Assembly: GCA_965243715.1 (NCBI GenBank)
Contig: CBDEVU010000017.1
Span: 744,001 to 808,000 of the forward strand
From: UBA11606 sp965243715
GTDB taxonomy: Bacteria > Actinomycetota > Acidimicrobiia > Acidimicrobiales > Aldehydirespiratoraceae
DNA length: 64,000 nt
Reading direction: 5' to 3'
The translations under genes were made by a program, and so were the position numbers. The notes under the pieces were generated by a model. That model worked only from the letters and a program-made list of their open reading frames with translations. It did not search any database and was not told the DNA's origin. Positions 42,525 to 52,233 of the stretch are shown here, piece by piece; the first letter of the stretch is position 1; every line of letters starts with the position of its first letter.

Positions 42525-43700
42525 ATGGCTGAGATTCAACTCGACGGTGTCACCAAACGATACCCCAATGGCTTCCAAGCGGTTACCGACGTTGATATCG
42601 AGATCAAAGACGGCGAGTTCTTGGTACTAGTCGGCCCATCGGGGTGCGGTAAGTCGACCCTACTGCGAATGATCGCGGGCCTCGAGGAGATCTCCGACGG
42701 TGATTTGGTCATCGGTGATCGCATCGTCAACGACGAGAGCCCCCGCGAACGCGACATCGCCATGGTGTTTCAGAATTATGCCCTATATCCCCATATGACG
42801 GTCCGCCGAAACATCGGCTACTCACTGCGCCTGGCCAAACTGCCCAAAGCTGAGATCAACGAGCGGGTCGAGGAAGCGGCAGAGTTGCTCGAACTCACCG
42901 AACTGCTCGATCGCAAGCCGGGGTTGCTGTCGGGCGGTCAACGGCAGCGGGTAGCTATGGGACGGGCCATCGTGCGTCGACCGGCTGCCTACCTGATGGA
43001 CGAACCTCTCTCCAACCTCGACGCCAAGCTCCGAGTGCAGATGCGAGCCGAGATAGCCCGCCTGCAGCGAAACATGGGGGTTACCACCGTCTACGTCACC
43101 CACGACCAAGTCGAAGCTATGACCATGGGCACCCGAGTAGCGGTTCTCAAAGACGGGATCTTGCAGCAGGTTGACACTCCTCAGGCGCTTTATGACCGGC
43201 CCACCAACTTGTTCGTGGCGGCCTTTATCGGCTCACCGTCGATGAACCTCTATCAAGGGCGAATCACCGCGAGCGGCGGCACTGCGATCGTGAACTTTGG
43301 CCGCCAGTCTCTGCCTATTCCGGACCATATCTTGGCCGCCGACCCGCACCTCGGGGCCCTTGACGGCCGCGATGTCGTGGTCGGCATCCGTCCCGAGGCC
43401 TTCGCTGAACCGACCGACGAGGGCGAGGATCGACCTACCGTGCGTACAACGGTGGAACTGATCGAAGCGCTCGGGGCCGAGATCGTGGTTCACACGACCA
43501 TTGACGCTACAGCGGCCGAGATCGACGATCCAGACCTCGCCGAGGTGACTCCGATTGCCGACGATTCAGGAGCGCTGTGCATCGCTCGTCTCCCACCGAA
43601 GGCCTCTCTCAACGTCGGTGAGACGATCGACTTGACCGTCGACACTACTGATCTCCAATTCTTTGATCTAGACACCGGCCTCACTTTGCGGGCCGGGTAG
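42525..43700 (+). CDS. ABC sugar-importer ATPase (MsmK/UgpC type)
   Basis: The 391-residue ATPase has Walker A GPSGCGKSTLL, Q-loop MVFQNYALYPHMTVRRN, signature LSGGQRQRVAMGRAI, Walker B YLMDEPLSNLDAKL and switch VTHDQVEAMTMG. A longer C-terminal TOBE regulatory domain follows. It is encoded with its own importer genes, as is the ATPase at 20383. The next gene, a ROK kinase, starts 2 bp after the stop. Confidence 0.93.
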   Translation: MAEIQLDGVTKRYPNGFQAVTDVDIEIKDGEFLVLVGPSGCGKSTLLRMIAGLEEISDGDLVIGDRIVNDESPRERDIAMVFQNYALYPHMTVRRNIGYSLRLAKLPKAEINERVEEAAELLELTELLDRKPGLLSGGQRQRVAMGRAIVRRPAAYLMDEPLSNLDAKLRVQMRAEIARLQRNMGVTTVYVTHDQVEAMTMGTRVAVLKDGILQQVDTPQALYDRPTNLFVAAFIGSPSMNLYQGRITASGGTAIVNFGRQSLPIPDHILAADPHLGALDGRDVVVGIRPEAFAEPTDEGEDRPTVRTTVELIEALGAEIVVHTTIDATAAEIDDPDLAEVTPIADDSGALCIARLPPKASLNVGETIDLTVDTTDLQFFDLDTGLTLRAG

Positions 43701-43702
43701 TC

Positions 43703-44653
43703 ATGTCGAGCGGTTCGGCTAACCACGACGGTGCGATAGTTGGTCTCGACATCGGGGGGACCAAAACCCACGCCGTGGCCTTCGACCAGCAATTTAACCA
43801 ACTCGCTGAACATCGCGTTCGCACCGGCACGGGTGGAGTAGAGGCGGTCACCGCGTCGGTGCTCGGCACCCTCGCCGCGCTCCAATCCAAGACCGGTACG
43901 GTACCGATTACCCGTATTGGGATCGGCATTCCCGGTCTCATCGACCCAAGAACTGGTTCGGTTCGCCAAGCAGTTAACCTAGGGATCGGCGATGAACCGC
44001 TTCCGATCGTCGATGATCTTACGGCTGCGTATAACGTCTCGTGCCGAGTCGAAAACGATGTCAATGTCGCCAGCCTCGGGGCCTACGAGCTACTACACCG
44101 CGACCTCAACATCCGCGACTTAGCCTATCTGAGTATCGGCACCGGGATTGCCGCTGGGGTTATCTTGAACGGCCGTATCCACCGCGGCCAAGGCGGCGTA
44201 GCGGGCGAAATTGGGCACCTCCCGGTCGTTGCGGATGGACCCGAGTGCGAGTGTGGCCTCCGAGGATGCCTCGAAGCGGTGGCCTCCGGTTCGGCCATTG
44301 CTCGACTATGGCCCTCTACGGTAGGGGCAGGCCCTGCTGAAGCGTTGATCCTCGCCGCCAACGGTGGCGACGAAGCAGCCATCCAAACGCTCGAGGCGAT
44401 TGCTGATCGCTGGGCCGGAGCCGTTCACCTGCTGGCGGTCACCTTCGATGTGGATCGGATCGTGATCGGCGGCGGGGTGGCTGATATCGGCGAGCCCCTG
44501 CTCGATTCCATAAAGGCTGGGCTGCGTCGACTCGAGAGCCGGTCCGATTTCCAGAAGTCGCTTGAACTCCCCGACCGAGTGATCCTCAAATCCCCAGGGG
44601 CGATCGGGGCGATCGGGGCCGCGGCCCTTACCGGACTGGCGATGCCGAGATGA
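43703..44653 (+). CDS. ROK-family sugar kinase
   Basis: The 316-residue ROK kinase has the ATP motif VGLDIGGTKTHAVAF (DxGGT), IGIGIPGLIDPRTG and the zinc motif CECGLRGCLE with upstream GEIGHLPVV. The conserved catalytic Asp of ROK kinases is in the VENDVNVASLGA segment. Context (nagA and nagB immediately downstream) suggests N-acetylglucosamine phosphorylation to GlcNAc-6-phosphate. Its stop overlaps the nagA start by 4 bp (ATGA). A glucose or ManNAc specificity cannot be excluded from sequence. Confidence 0.88.
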   Translation: MSSGSANHDGAIVGLDIGGTKTHAVAFDQQFNQLAEHRVRTGTGGVEAVTASVLGTLAALQSKTGTVPITRIGIGIPGLIDPRTGSVRQAVNLGIGDEPLPIVDDLTAAYNVSCRVENDVNVASLGAYELLHRDLNIRDLAYLSIGTGIAAGVILNGRIHRGQGGVAGEIGHLPVVADGPECECGLRGCLEAVASGSAIARLWPSTVGAGPAEALILAANGGDEAAIQTLEAIADRWAGAVHLLAVTFDVDRIVIGGGVADIGEPLLDSIKAGLRRLESRSDFQKSLELPDRVILKSPGAIGAIGAAALTGLAMPR

Positions 44654-45852
44654 CCTCGGCCCCGATCTATATCAGCGGTGCTCAGATAGCGACCCCCGAC
44701 GGCCTCGTCCCCGGCACCATCACCATTATTGGGGAGAATATTGTTGACGTGAGTAACGCGGTCGGCGCGGCGGCGGGGAAGCCGCGGCGTGCCAATCTTA
44801 TTGACGGGACTGGACTCATCACCGCGCCGGGGTTCATCGACCTCCAGATCAACGGAGGGTTTGGACTGGATTTGTGCCGCGACCCTAGTTCGATGTGGGA
44901 GCTAGGCCGTCAGCTTCCCCGCCACGGGGTGACCGGATTCCTGCCGACGATCATAACCGCGCCGTTCGAGGCCTATGACGCCGCCATCGAGGCACTTCAG
45001 GCCCGCCCCGCGGGGTACGTGGGGGCGGAACCACTGGGCCTTCATTTCGAAGGGCCGATGCTTAATCCCCAGCGCCGAGGGGCCCATTGCCTTGACCATC
45101 TCCTCCAACCCGGCCCCGAAGTGATCGCCGGTTGGTCGCGCCATGTCGGTGTCGCCCTCGTCACCATCGCCCCTGAACTACCGGGGGCGATGGGGGTCAT
45201 CGCAGAACTCGCCCAGCGCGGTGTGGTCGTGGCCGCGGGCCACACCAACGCCACGGCCGGTGTCGCGAAGGCTGGTCTGGTGGCCGGGATGACGGCCGTC
45301 ACCCACCTGTTCAACGCGATGGCACCTCTCGGTCATCGCACCCCCAACCTCGTCGGTGTGGCGCTGACCGAGCCGGAACTGATTGTCGGCCTCATAGTGG
45401 ACGGTGTACACGTCGATCCTGTGGTGGTCGCCGCGACATGGAAGGCCAAGGGCCCTGGCGGGGTGGTGCTCGTCACCGACGCGGTAGCGGCTATGGGCCA
45501 AGACCCCGGGGTTTATGAATTGGCCGGTACCAGCGTCACCGCGGATCCCACCAGCGTCCGCCAAGGTGACGGAACCCTTGCGGGCAGCATCCTCACCATG
45601 GACCAGGCCGTCCGCAATCTCATCGCCTACACCCGCTGTGCCACGCACCGGGCTCTAACGGCCGCGACGAGCACTCCGGCCGACCTCTTGGGCGAGGACC
45701 GCCGCGGACGAGTGAAGGCCAACACCACCGCGGATCTCGTTCTTCTCGACAAGAACCTCGAAGTTCAGCTCACCCTGTGTGCGGGGCGGATCAGCCACGT
45801 CACCGAAGAGGCCCGCGGGCGACTACCCAATCCGCTCAGGAAGGTCAGCTAG
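44650..45852 (+). CDS. nagA: N-acetylglucosamine-6-phosphate deacetylase
   Basis: The 400-residue amidohydrolase removes the acetyl group from GlcNAc-6-P to give glucosamine-6-P. The motifs are APGFIDLQINGGFG, LHFEGPMLNPQRRGAH (metal-binding Glu), AAGHTNATA and HLFNAMAPLGHRTPN (His ligands), and VTDAVAAMG with the catalytic Asp. The beta-sandwich N- and C-terminal parts are present (EDRRGRVKANTTADLVLLD). It is coupled to the kinase and followed by nagB after 3 bp, making a clear catabolic unit. Confidence 0.93.
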   Translation: MTSAPIYISGAQIATPDGLVPGTITIIGENIVDVSNAVGAAAGKPRRANLIDGTGLITAPGFIDLQINGGFGLDLCRDPSSMWELGRQLPRHGVTGFLPTIITAPFEAYDAAIEALQARPAGYVGAEPLGLHFEGPMLNPQRRGAHCLDHLLQPGPEVIAGWSRHVGVALVTIAPELPGAMGVIAELAQRGVVVAAGHTNATAGVAKAGLVAGMTAVTHLFNAMAPLGHRTPNLVGVALTEPELIVGLIVDGVHVDPVVVAATWKAKGPGGVVLVTDAVAAMGQDPGVYELAGTSVTADPTSVRQGDGTLAGSILTMDQAVRNLIAYTRCATHRALTAATSTPADLLGEDRRGRVKANTTADLVLLDKNLEVQLTLCAGRISHVTEEARGRLPNPLRKVS

Positions 45853-45855
45853 CCC

Positions 45856-46641
45856 ATGGAGATCGTCATTACCGCGGGGCCGGCGGCGGCGGCGATGGTG
45901 GCCGCGGACGCCATTGCTCACGTGCTGACCACCGTTGAGCGACCCGTGCTGGGCCTCGCTACGGGCAGTTCGCCGTTACCGACCTACCGTGAACTCATCC
46001 GCCGCTATGTGGGGGCCCAGATCACTTTCGCGGACACCCGGGCGTTCCTGCTCGACGAATACGTCGGCCTCGAACCTGGCCATCGCGAGGCTTACCGCTC
46101 TTTTATCCAGCGCGAGTTCACCGATCATGTAGACCTTGTTCCCGAGGCGCTCTTTGGCCCCGATGGCACTAACCGAGACCTTGCCGCCGCCGCCACGGCT
46201 TACGAACAACTCATCGTCGACGTTGGCGGTATAGATCTTCAACTGCTCGGCATTGGTCGTGATGGACACATCGGTTTCAACGAACCAACTTCCTCGCTTG
46301 GGTCGCGAACCCGCCTCAAGACGCTCACCGACGCTACCCGGGCCGACAATGCTCGCTTCTTTGACGACGCCATCGACGCCGTGCCCCGTCACGTTCTCAC
46401 CCAAGGAATCGGCACCATCCTCGAGGCCCGCCACCTTGTCTTGATCGCCACCGGTGAAGCCAAGGCCGCTCCTATCGCCCGCGCCGTGGAAGGCCCCCTC
46501 ACCGCCATGCTCCCAGCGTCCGCGTTGCAACTTCATCCCCGAGCCACCGTCATCGTCGACGAACCGGCGGCGCGGAGTCTCACCCTCGCGGGCTACTACC
46601 GCGAGGCGTACGACAACAAGCCCGCATGGCAGCGGATCTAG
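45856..46641 (+). CDS. nagB: Glucosamine-6-phosphate deaminase
   Basis: The 261-residue isomerase-deaminase turns glucosamine-6-P into fructose-6-P and ammonia. The motifs are LGLATGSSPLPTYREL, FLLDEYVGLEPGHREAYRSF (base Asp), LLGIGRDGHIGFNEPTSSLG (catalytic Asp/His/Glu region) and ARHLVLIATGEAKA. It lacks the long C-terminal extension of the larger allosteric homologues. It lies directly after nagA, and the next gene starts at or just before its stop. Confidence 0.94.
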   Translation: MEIVITAGPAAAAMVAADAIAHVLTTVERPVLGLATGSSPLPTYRELIRRYVGAQITFADTRAFLLDEYVGLEPGHREAYRSFIQREFTDHVDLVPEALFGPDGTNRDLAAAATAYEQLIVDVGGIDLQLLGIGRDGHIGFNEPTSSLGSRTRLKTLTDATRADNARFFDDAIDAVPRHVLTQGIGTILEARHLVLIATGEAKAAPIARAVEGPLTAMLPASALQLHPRATVIVDEPAARSLTLAGYYREAYDNKPAWQRI

Positions 46642-47726
46642 TGACCGATCACCACTCGCCTCACGCCCTTCGCGTCCTGCTTGTTGGCGCGGGCCATATG
46701 GGGACCTCGCACGGCCGAGCCTTCGCCGCGTTAGCGGCCTTCGACCTTTGTGGCATCGTCACCCGGGGGGACTCCGGCTTGCGGCTAGCGGCCGAACTCG
46801 GCGAGGTAGCCCACTTCCGCGACTTCGATGAAGCGCTTGCGGCAACCAAGCCCGATGCGGTGGCCATTGCCTCGTTCGCCGAGACCCATGTCTTGTTCGC
46901 CACCCGGGCTCTCGAAGCGGGCTGTCATGTTTTCGTCGAGAAACCCCTGGCCGAGACGGTTGAGGAAGCGGCCGCCCTCATCGATCTCGCCCGCCGTCGA
47001 ACGCGGGCCCTGACCGTTGGCTACATCTTGCGCCATCATCCCTCCTGGCGCACTTTCGTGAACCTCTCTCACACCCTTGGCCAACCGCTGGTCATGCGCA
47101 TGAACCTCAACCAGCAAAGCACCGGGCCTGAATGGGAAACCCACAAGGCCATCATGGCTACGACGTCGCCCCTCGTGGATTGCGGCGTCCATTATCTAGA
47201 CGTCATGGCTCAGATGACCCGCGCTCGAGCTACGCGGGTTCATGCCATCGGGGTTCGCCTCACCAACGACATCGACTCGACGATGTACAACTACGGGCAA
47301 CTGCAGGTCAGCTTCGACGACGGATCAGTTGGCTGGTACGAGGCGGGATGGGGTCCAATGATGAGCGAGACAGCGTTCTTCATCAAAGATGTCATCGGCC
47401 CTAACGGCGCTATCTCGATCGAGTCGGGGCTGGAGACGATGGGCGCGGATTCATCCGACGTCAACATCCACACGGCAACCAACACCATTCGCCATCATCA
47501 CAGCCAACTCAATTCGCAAGGCAGGTTGGTTCGACCCGATGACTTGATTGAAACCAGCGATGAACCCGACCACGACCAACTCTGTCAACTTGAACAGGAG
47601 TGGTTCCTGCAGGCCATACGTGGCGAAATCGACACTACCCAACACCTCCGTGACGTACTCGAAAGCCTGAAGATCGCCCTCGCCGCTGACCAATCGATCC
47701 GAACCGGGCGGGTTATCGAACTCTGA
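46626..47726 (+). CDS. Gfo/Idh/MocA-family oxidoreductase
   Basis: The 366-residue NAD(P)-dependent oxidoreductase has the Rossmann motif LLVGAGHMGTSHGRAF, the FVEKPLAETVEEAA segment with the conserved EKP and DCGVHYLDVM. Such enzymes oxidise or reduce sugars and cyclitols. The start is ATG 46626, overlapping nagB by 16 bp; GTG 46641 overlapping the TAG by one base is also plausible. As the last gene of the operon it may act on the same amino-sugar pool, but the substrate is unknown. Confidence 0.88.
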   Translation: MAADLVTDHHSPHALRVLLVGAGHMGTSHGRAFAALAAFDLCGIVTRGDSGLRLAAELGEVAHFRDFDEALAATKPDAVAIASFAETHVLFATRALEAGCHVFVEKPLAETVEEAAALIDLARRRTRALTVGYILRHHPSWRTFVNLSHTLGQPLVMRMNLNQQSTGPEWETHKAIMATTSPLVDCGVHYLDVMAQMTRARATRVHAIGVRLTNDIDSTMYNYGQLQVSFDDGSVGWYEAGWGPMMSETAFFIKDVIGPNGAISIESGLETMGADSSDVNIHTATNTIRHHHSQLNSQGRLVRPDDLIETSDEPDHDQLCQLEQEWFLQAIRGEIDTTQHLRDVLESLKIALAADQSIRTGRVIEL

Positions 47727-47809
47727 TGAGTTCACCTCGGCGCACACCTTTCGGTTTCGGCTATGGCCCGACGCCGTTTGTGCCCGCGCCCGATCTACAT
47801 TAACGGAGC

Positions 47810-48793
47810 ATGGATCCATACCAGCCGGTTCGCAGGCCAATCCTGCTGGCAGTGGCAGTGACATTGATCGTCGTCGCGAGTTGTTCCAACGGCGCCCCTA
47901 GCGAGTTCGAGAACCAGAGTTCCGTGGCCCTCGTGCAAGGCTTGCCCGATGAAGTAGCCTCCGACGAGTTTGCCCGCAGCGCGGAGGCCGAAAGTAGCGA
48001 AGACAGTTCGCCGCAAACCGCAATTCTCGGCTGGGATCGGCAGCGGACGCTGATAATCGCGGAGCAGTCGTTGGTTTCGGCGTGCATGGAAGACGCTGGT
48101 TTCTTGTACCAGGTTGTCGAGCCACCAGTGGTGCCTGATGTCGGCCGCGGCACAAGCTACGGGTCTGACGATGTCGAAACGATCAGCGTTTCCGGCTACG
48201 GACTCGGGTCCACCAATGATCAGCCCATCGACCCAAACGCTGAGTTGGTCCAGACGCTCTCTGAACAAGACCAGGGAAGCTACACCTTGGCATTGTTCGG
48301 AAATAACGAGACTGGCCGCTCAGTTGAGGTTGGTGGAATAACGCTGATGACCCACGCCGACGGATGCCTCGCGGATGCCCGCGCCCAGCTGTTCGGTGAC
48401 CAATTCGAGTGGTTGAGACTCACTGCAACGATCGACCTCGTCCGTAGCGATGTCGTGTCCCTCGTTCTTCAGGACGAAGCGTTTCTGCAGGTGCTGGTGG
48501 CGTGGTCTGGCTGCATGGCAGGCGAAGGGTATGACTTAGCCGACCCAAGTGAGGCGAGGCTGGCCGCGCTCGATGCCTATCGGGCAGGGAGCGGCGATGC
48601 CGGTGAGATCGAACTCCGGATCGCAACAGCAGATGCGGCCTGTGGTGCGGCCGTCGACCTACTCGGAGTGGCGGCAACGCTTGAGGCCACCTACCTCGAG
48701 GAGGTGCTGAGTGACCGCGAAGGCGAGGTTCTCGCTTATCGCGAGCTAACAGCGAATGCCATTGATCGCTGGAAGGCGCTCTTGGGTGAGTAG
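47810..48793 (+). CDS. Exported lipoprotein of unknown function
   Basis: The 327-residue protein has a signal helix ILLAVAVTLIVVASC with lipobox VVASC, then a Ser/Glu-rich linker and about 250 residues of no family I recognise. The mature part contains six Cys (in SACMEDAGF, DGCLADARA, WSGCMAG, DAACGAAVD). It lies upstream of, and overlaps by 8 bp, the efflux adaptor gene. It is followed by the ATPase and permease genes. It may be a substrate-recognition or sensing component of the efflux unit; this is inferred from position only. Confidence 0.6.
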   Translation: MDPYQPVRRPILLAVAVTLIVVASCSNGAPSEFENQSSVALVQGLPDEVASDEFARSAEAESSEDSSPQTAILGWDRQRTLIIAEQSLVSACMEDAGFLYQVVEPPVVPDVGRGTSYGSDDVETISVSGYGLGSTNDQPIDPNAELVQTLSEQDQGSYTLALFGNNETGRSVEVGGITLMTHADGCLADARAQLFGDQFEWLRLTATIDLVRSDVVSLVLQDEAFLQVLVAWSGCMAGEGYDLADPSEARLAALDAYRAGSGDAGEIELRIATADAACGAAVDLLGVAATLEATYLEEVLSDREGEVLAYRELTANAIDRWKALLGE

Positions 48794-50333
48794 CGGCCGA
48801 TCGACCAGGAGGGGCCAGGTCGTCGTCGGTATTGGATGCCTCATGTTCATCGCTGTCGCACTGACATGGTTCGCGGCCTCACGAGTCCAGTCGCCCTCTG
48901 AGGCCACGGCGAGTGCCGCAGCACCCGAACCCGCGGTTGTTACCCACCCAGTGCAGCGCCGCGCTCTCGCTGCGACGGTCGCCTTGCGCGGCACTGTCGT
49001 CGCCCCCGACACGATCGAAGTCATGCCGGTGGCCTCTGCTCGAGGTCGGATGATCGTGACTCGGATCTCAGTGACACGAGGCGATGTGGTACACGAGGGC
49101 GCGCTCTTGGCCGAGATCTCAGGTCGGCCCCTTCTCCTCGCTCAAGGGAGCCTGCCCGCGTGGCGAGATCTGAGGTCGTTGATGGAGGGCCAAGACGTCG
49201 CGCAGCTGAACGCGGCGCTTGTTCGCCTGGGGTTTCTAGATCCAGCGGATGCGGGGGATTCGTTTTCTGGCGCGACGAGCGATGCTATCGCGGCCTGGTA
49301 CCAAAAGGCTGGGTACACTCCACCACAGACGGTTGAGGACCTCGAGGGTGTGATCGCGCGTGCCGACGATGCCGTCCTGGCTCTTGCGGATTCGCTGCGG
49401 TCCACTCGGCGCGCCCTGCAGGAAGCCCAGCGCGGCCCTAGTGAGCTAGACCTCGCGACAACCCAAATCTCGCTGGACAACGCGAAGCGAGATGTCTCGG
49501 ACCTCGCGGAACAGTTGGCCACGTTGAAGGCGGGCCCCACTGAGGAAGTCGCGGCCGAGAGCGCCCTCGACGCGGCACATCGTGCCCAGGAGGAAGCCAT
49601 CATGCTGACGAAGCGCAAGCACAGCGATGCCGAGGCAGCATTGCACCTTGCTGAACTGGCGCTGGAGGAGTTGCTACGACCGGCGGCTACAGGCGATATC
49701 GTCGACGAGATCTCGAGCCTGAAACGCTCCCTGGTTGCAGCTGAATCCGAAGCGATGAACGTGCGGAAAACAGAGGGGGTGATGCTGCCAGCAGCCGAGA
49801 TTATCTTCGTGCCGCAGGCTGCGATGACAGTGCTCGAGGTAGATGTCGAAATCGGAGACGAACTCGAGGGCTCGATCGCGACGCTCTCGCCGGGACATCT
49901 AGTTGTTGAGGTCTTCGTTCCAAGCACTCAGCAGCACGACCTCTCTGCTGGTTCGTTCGGGGTCGCGATGCTTGAGGACGGGCTGGGTACCACGATCGAG
50001 GTCGTAGTAGCCGAGGGCTCAGGCGACATTGTCGAGGACCCGGCCACGGGTACCCCATCGCGAAGGCTCTTCCTCGTGCCGGTCGATCCAATTGTCGCTG
50101 AAGCGCTTTCGCTATCCGTCATCACGCAGTTCGAGACGACCCGAGTCGAAGATGAGTTGGTCGTGCCGGTCTCGTCGATCTACTCCGACGCCAACGGCGC
50201 GACCTTCGTGCTCACCGCGACCGGCGGCGATCTCGTGCCCGTCGCGGTCGAGATTTTGCTCGTCGCCGACGGTTGGGTCGCAGTGAAGTCAGAAGCGCTC
50301 GACGAGCAGTCGACGGTCGTGGTTTCGCAGTGA
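48786..50333 (+). CDS. Efflux membrane-fusion (adaptor) protein with peptidoglycan-binding domain
   Basis: The 515-residue protein starts at GTG 48786 with a signal anchor VVGIGCLMFIAVALTWFAAS. A lipoyl-like first lobe (LRGTVVAPDTIEVMPVASAR) is followed by a peptidoglycan-binding-like segment (LNAALVRLGFLDPADAGDSF, GATSDAIAAWYQKAGY), then a coiled-coil of about 130 residues rich in Ala, Leu and Glu, and a C-terminal beta domain. This is the MacA/HlyD-type adaptor of actinobacteria. Its start overlaps the upstream lipoprotein gene and its stop overlaps the ATPase start by 4 bp. Bases 48907-49049 are copied almost exactly at 54269-54411. Confidence 0.8.
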   Translation: MSSGRSTRRGQVVVGIGCLMFIAVALTWFAASRVQSPSEATASAAAPEPAVVTHPVQRRALAATVALRGTVVAPDTIEVMPVASARGRMIVTRISVTRGDVVHEGALLAEISGRPLLLAQGSLPAWRDLRSLMEGQDVAQLNAALVRLGFLDPADAGDSFSGATSDAIAAWYQKAGYTPPQTVEDLEGVIARADDAVLALADSLRSTRRALQEAQRGPSELDLATTQISLDNAKRDVSDLAEQLATLKAGPTEEVAAESALDAAHRAQEEAIMLTKRKHSDAEAALHLAELALEELLRPAATGDIVDEISSLKRSLVAAESEAMNVRKTEGVMLPAAEIIFVPQAAMTVLEVDVEIGDELEGSIATLSPGHLVVEVFVPSTQQHDLSAGSFGVAMLEDGLGTTIEVVVAEGSGDIVEDPATGTPSRRLFLVPVDPIVAEALSLSVITQFETTRVEDELVVPVSSIYSDANGATFVLTATGGDLVPVAVEILLVADGWVAVKSEALDEQSTVVVSQ

Positions 50334-51013
50334 CGGCCAGCGTCGCTATCCGAGGGCTGTCGAAAACGTTCGGAACTGGCGCCAACGTGGTCGACGCGCT
50401 TCGGGATGCGACTGTGACCATCCGGGCCGGCGGTACCACCTCGGTCGTCGGACCGTCCGGCGCTGGGAAGTCCACCCTCTTGAATCTGCTCGGTCTTCTC
50501 GATTCACCGACGGATGGAGAGTACATCTTGGGGGGCCAACCGACCCACGACCTCTCCGAGAATGAGAGGTCAGCCGTCCGTGCCGAGTCGATCGGCTTCG
50601 TGTTCCAAGCGTTTCACCTGTTGCGATACCTTCCAGCGGTAGAGAACGTGGAACTCGGAATGCTGTATTGCGGACACCCGAAACGGGTACGGCATCGGGC
50701 CGCCCTGGATGCGCTTGAGCGGGTAGGTCTCGGCCATCGAGCGCGTGCCACGCCGGATACCTTGTCAGGTGGTGAGCGCCAGCGAGTCGCAGTCGCTCGT
50801 GCCATCGCAGGCAATAAACAGCTCCTGCTTTGTGACGAGCCAACGGGAAACCTTGACACCGTGACATCGCGCCAGGTGATGGACACCATCATCAGCTTGA
50901 GCGACGAGGGCAAGGCGACCGTGATAGTGATCACACACGACCGCGAGGTCGCAGCCCGATGCGTGCGCCGACTCGAACTCGTCGACGGAGTCCTCGGCGA
51001 GGCTCCTCAGTGA
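50330..51013 (+). CDS. MacB/LolD-type ABC efflux ATPase
   Basis: The 227-residue ATPase has Walker A GPSGAGKSTLLNLLGLLD, Q-loop GFVFQAFHLLRYLPAVENV, signature LSGGERQRVAVARAI, Walker B LLLCDEPTGNLD and switch VITHDREVA. This is the MacB/LolD group, which drives mechanotransmission through FtsX-type permeases. It starts at GTG 50330, overlapping the adaptor stop, and ends overlapping the next start by 4 bp. Confidence 0.92.
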   Translation: MTASVAIRGLSKTFGTGANVVDALRDATVTIRAGGTTSVVGPSGAGKSTLLNLLGLLDSPTDGEYILGGQPTHDLSENERSAVRAESIGFVFQAFHLLRYLPAVENVELGMLYCGHPKRVRHRAALDALERVGLGHRARATPDTLSGGERQRVAVARAIAGNKQLLLCDEPTGNLDTVTSRQVMDTIISLSDEGKATVIVITHDREVAARCVRRLELVDGVLGEAPQ

Positions 51014-52194
51014 CCGTACGCATCGCCAAGCGCGATCTATTCCGCCAGTCGTTCTCGGGGATCCGTGGCAGGCCGGGTCGGTCAGTACTGACAGCGATAG
51101 GAGTCACCATCGGCGTCGCTGCGGTAGTGAGTACGGTCGGGTTGACCAGTACGGTTTCAGCGCAGATCTCGGCTCGGTTCGATGAACTCAAAGCCACCGA
51201 AGTTACGGCGTTCGACTCCACTCCCGAAAAGGGAAACCCATTTGGTCCGGGAGAGCTCGAGGAGCGGATCGCAGCCCTCAACGGGGTCGCCGAAGGTGGC
51301 CAATGGTGGGCGGTCGGGAATGCCCCAATGCCGACGAGGGCCCTTCGCGACGCGCCTCGGTCGCTATCGTTGCCATTCATTGCTGTGGGACCGGGGGCGC
51401 TCGCCGCCATGAAGCCGACCATGGCGAGCGGATACGGGCTCCAGGCGTGGCATCACGACCAAGCAGCGCGTGTCGCAATCCTCGGATCAGCGGCGGCGAC
51501 CCGGTTGGAAGTCTCAGATGTCCGCCTTCCGCGAGCCGTGTGGGTCGGCGACGTTTCGCTCACCGTTGTCGGCGTTCTCGAGGACATTGCCAGACATCCG
51601 GAGGTGCTCCTCGGAGTGCTTGTCCCAGCGAGTACCGCCGAGGATCTCTGGTCCGAGGTCGAGACGCCGAAACAGATACTCATCGACACCGATCCGGGCG
51701 CGGCGCAGGTAGTTGGGAGGCAACTGGCCGTGACCCTTCAGCCCGCCGATCCGGATCGCTTCATTGTGGATGTTCCACCAGACCCTGAGCGTCTCCGTGC
51801 TGTCGTGTCAGCCGAGTTGACGAGTTTGCTGCTGCTAATGGCCAGCGTGTCTTTGATCATCGGAGCCTTTGCAATCGCCAACACAACGCTCGTCGCCGTT
51901 CTCGAAAGGTCAGCCGAGATCGGACTTCGGAGGGCGCTAGGAGCGCGGCGATCCGACATACGGTGGCAGTTTCTTGGAGAGTCGGCCATTCTTGGTGCAC
52001 TGGGCGGAGTGGCGGGAACAATGCTGGCTGTCGTCGTTGTCGCCGCCATCGCGATCGCAAAGTCTTGGACTGCGGTCATCCCCCCGGTGCTTGTCGTGGT
52101 CGCACCTACTCTGGGTGCTCTCACTGGACTTCTTGCTGGGATCGTGCCCGCCGCGCGGGCAGCCCAGATTGAACCTCTCGAGACGTTGCAGTGA
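51010..52194 (+). CDS. MacB/FtsX-type ABC permease
   Basis: The 394-residue permease has an N-terminal helix, SVLTAIGVTIGVAAVVSTVG, a large extracytoplasmic MacB-type domain and three C-terminal helices (LLLMASVSLIIGAFAIANTT, LGALGGVAGTMLAVVVVAAI, VLVVVAPTLGALTGLLAG). The tail VPAARAAQIEPLETLQ is the usual FtsX-family ending. With the upstream ATPase and adaptor it forms a MacAB-like export unit for a drug, peptide or lipid. The substrate is unknown. Confidence 0.88.
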   Translation: MTVRIAKRDLFRQSFSGIRGRPGRSVLTAIGVTIGVAAVVSTVGLTSTVSAQISARFDELKATEVTAFDSTPEKGNPFGPGELEERIAALNGVAEGGQWWAVGNAPMPTRALRDAPRSLSLPFIAVGPGALAAMKPTMASGYGLQAWHHDQAARVAILGSAAATRLEVSDVRLPRAVWVGDVSLTVVGVLEDIARHPEVLLGVLVPASTAEDLWSEVETPKQILIDTDPGAAQVVGRQLAVTLQPADPDRFIVDVPPDPERLRAVVSAELTSLLLLMASVSLIIGAFAIANTTLVAVLERSAEIGLRRALGARRSDIRWQFLGESAILGALGGVAGTMLAVVVVAAIAIAKSWTAVIPPVLVVVAPTLGALTGLLAGIVPAARAAQIEPLETLQ

Positions 52195-52233
52195 CCGCAG
52201 CAGACAGTCGAGGCCTACCCGCAAGAGTCCGCA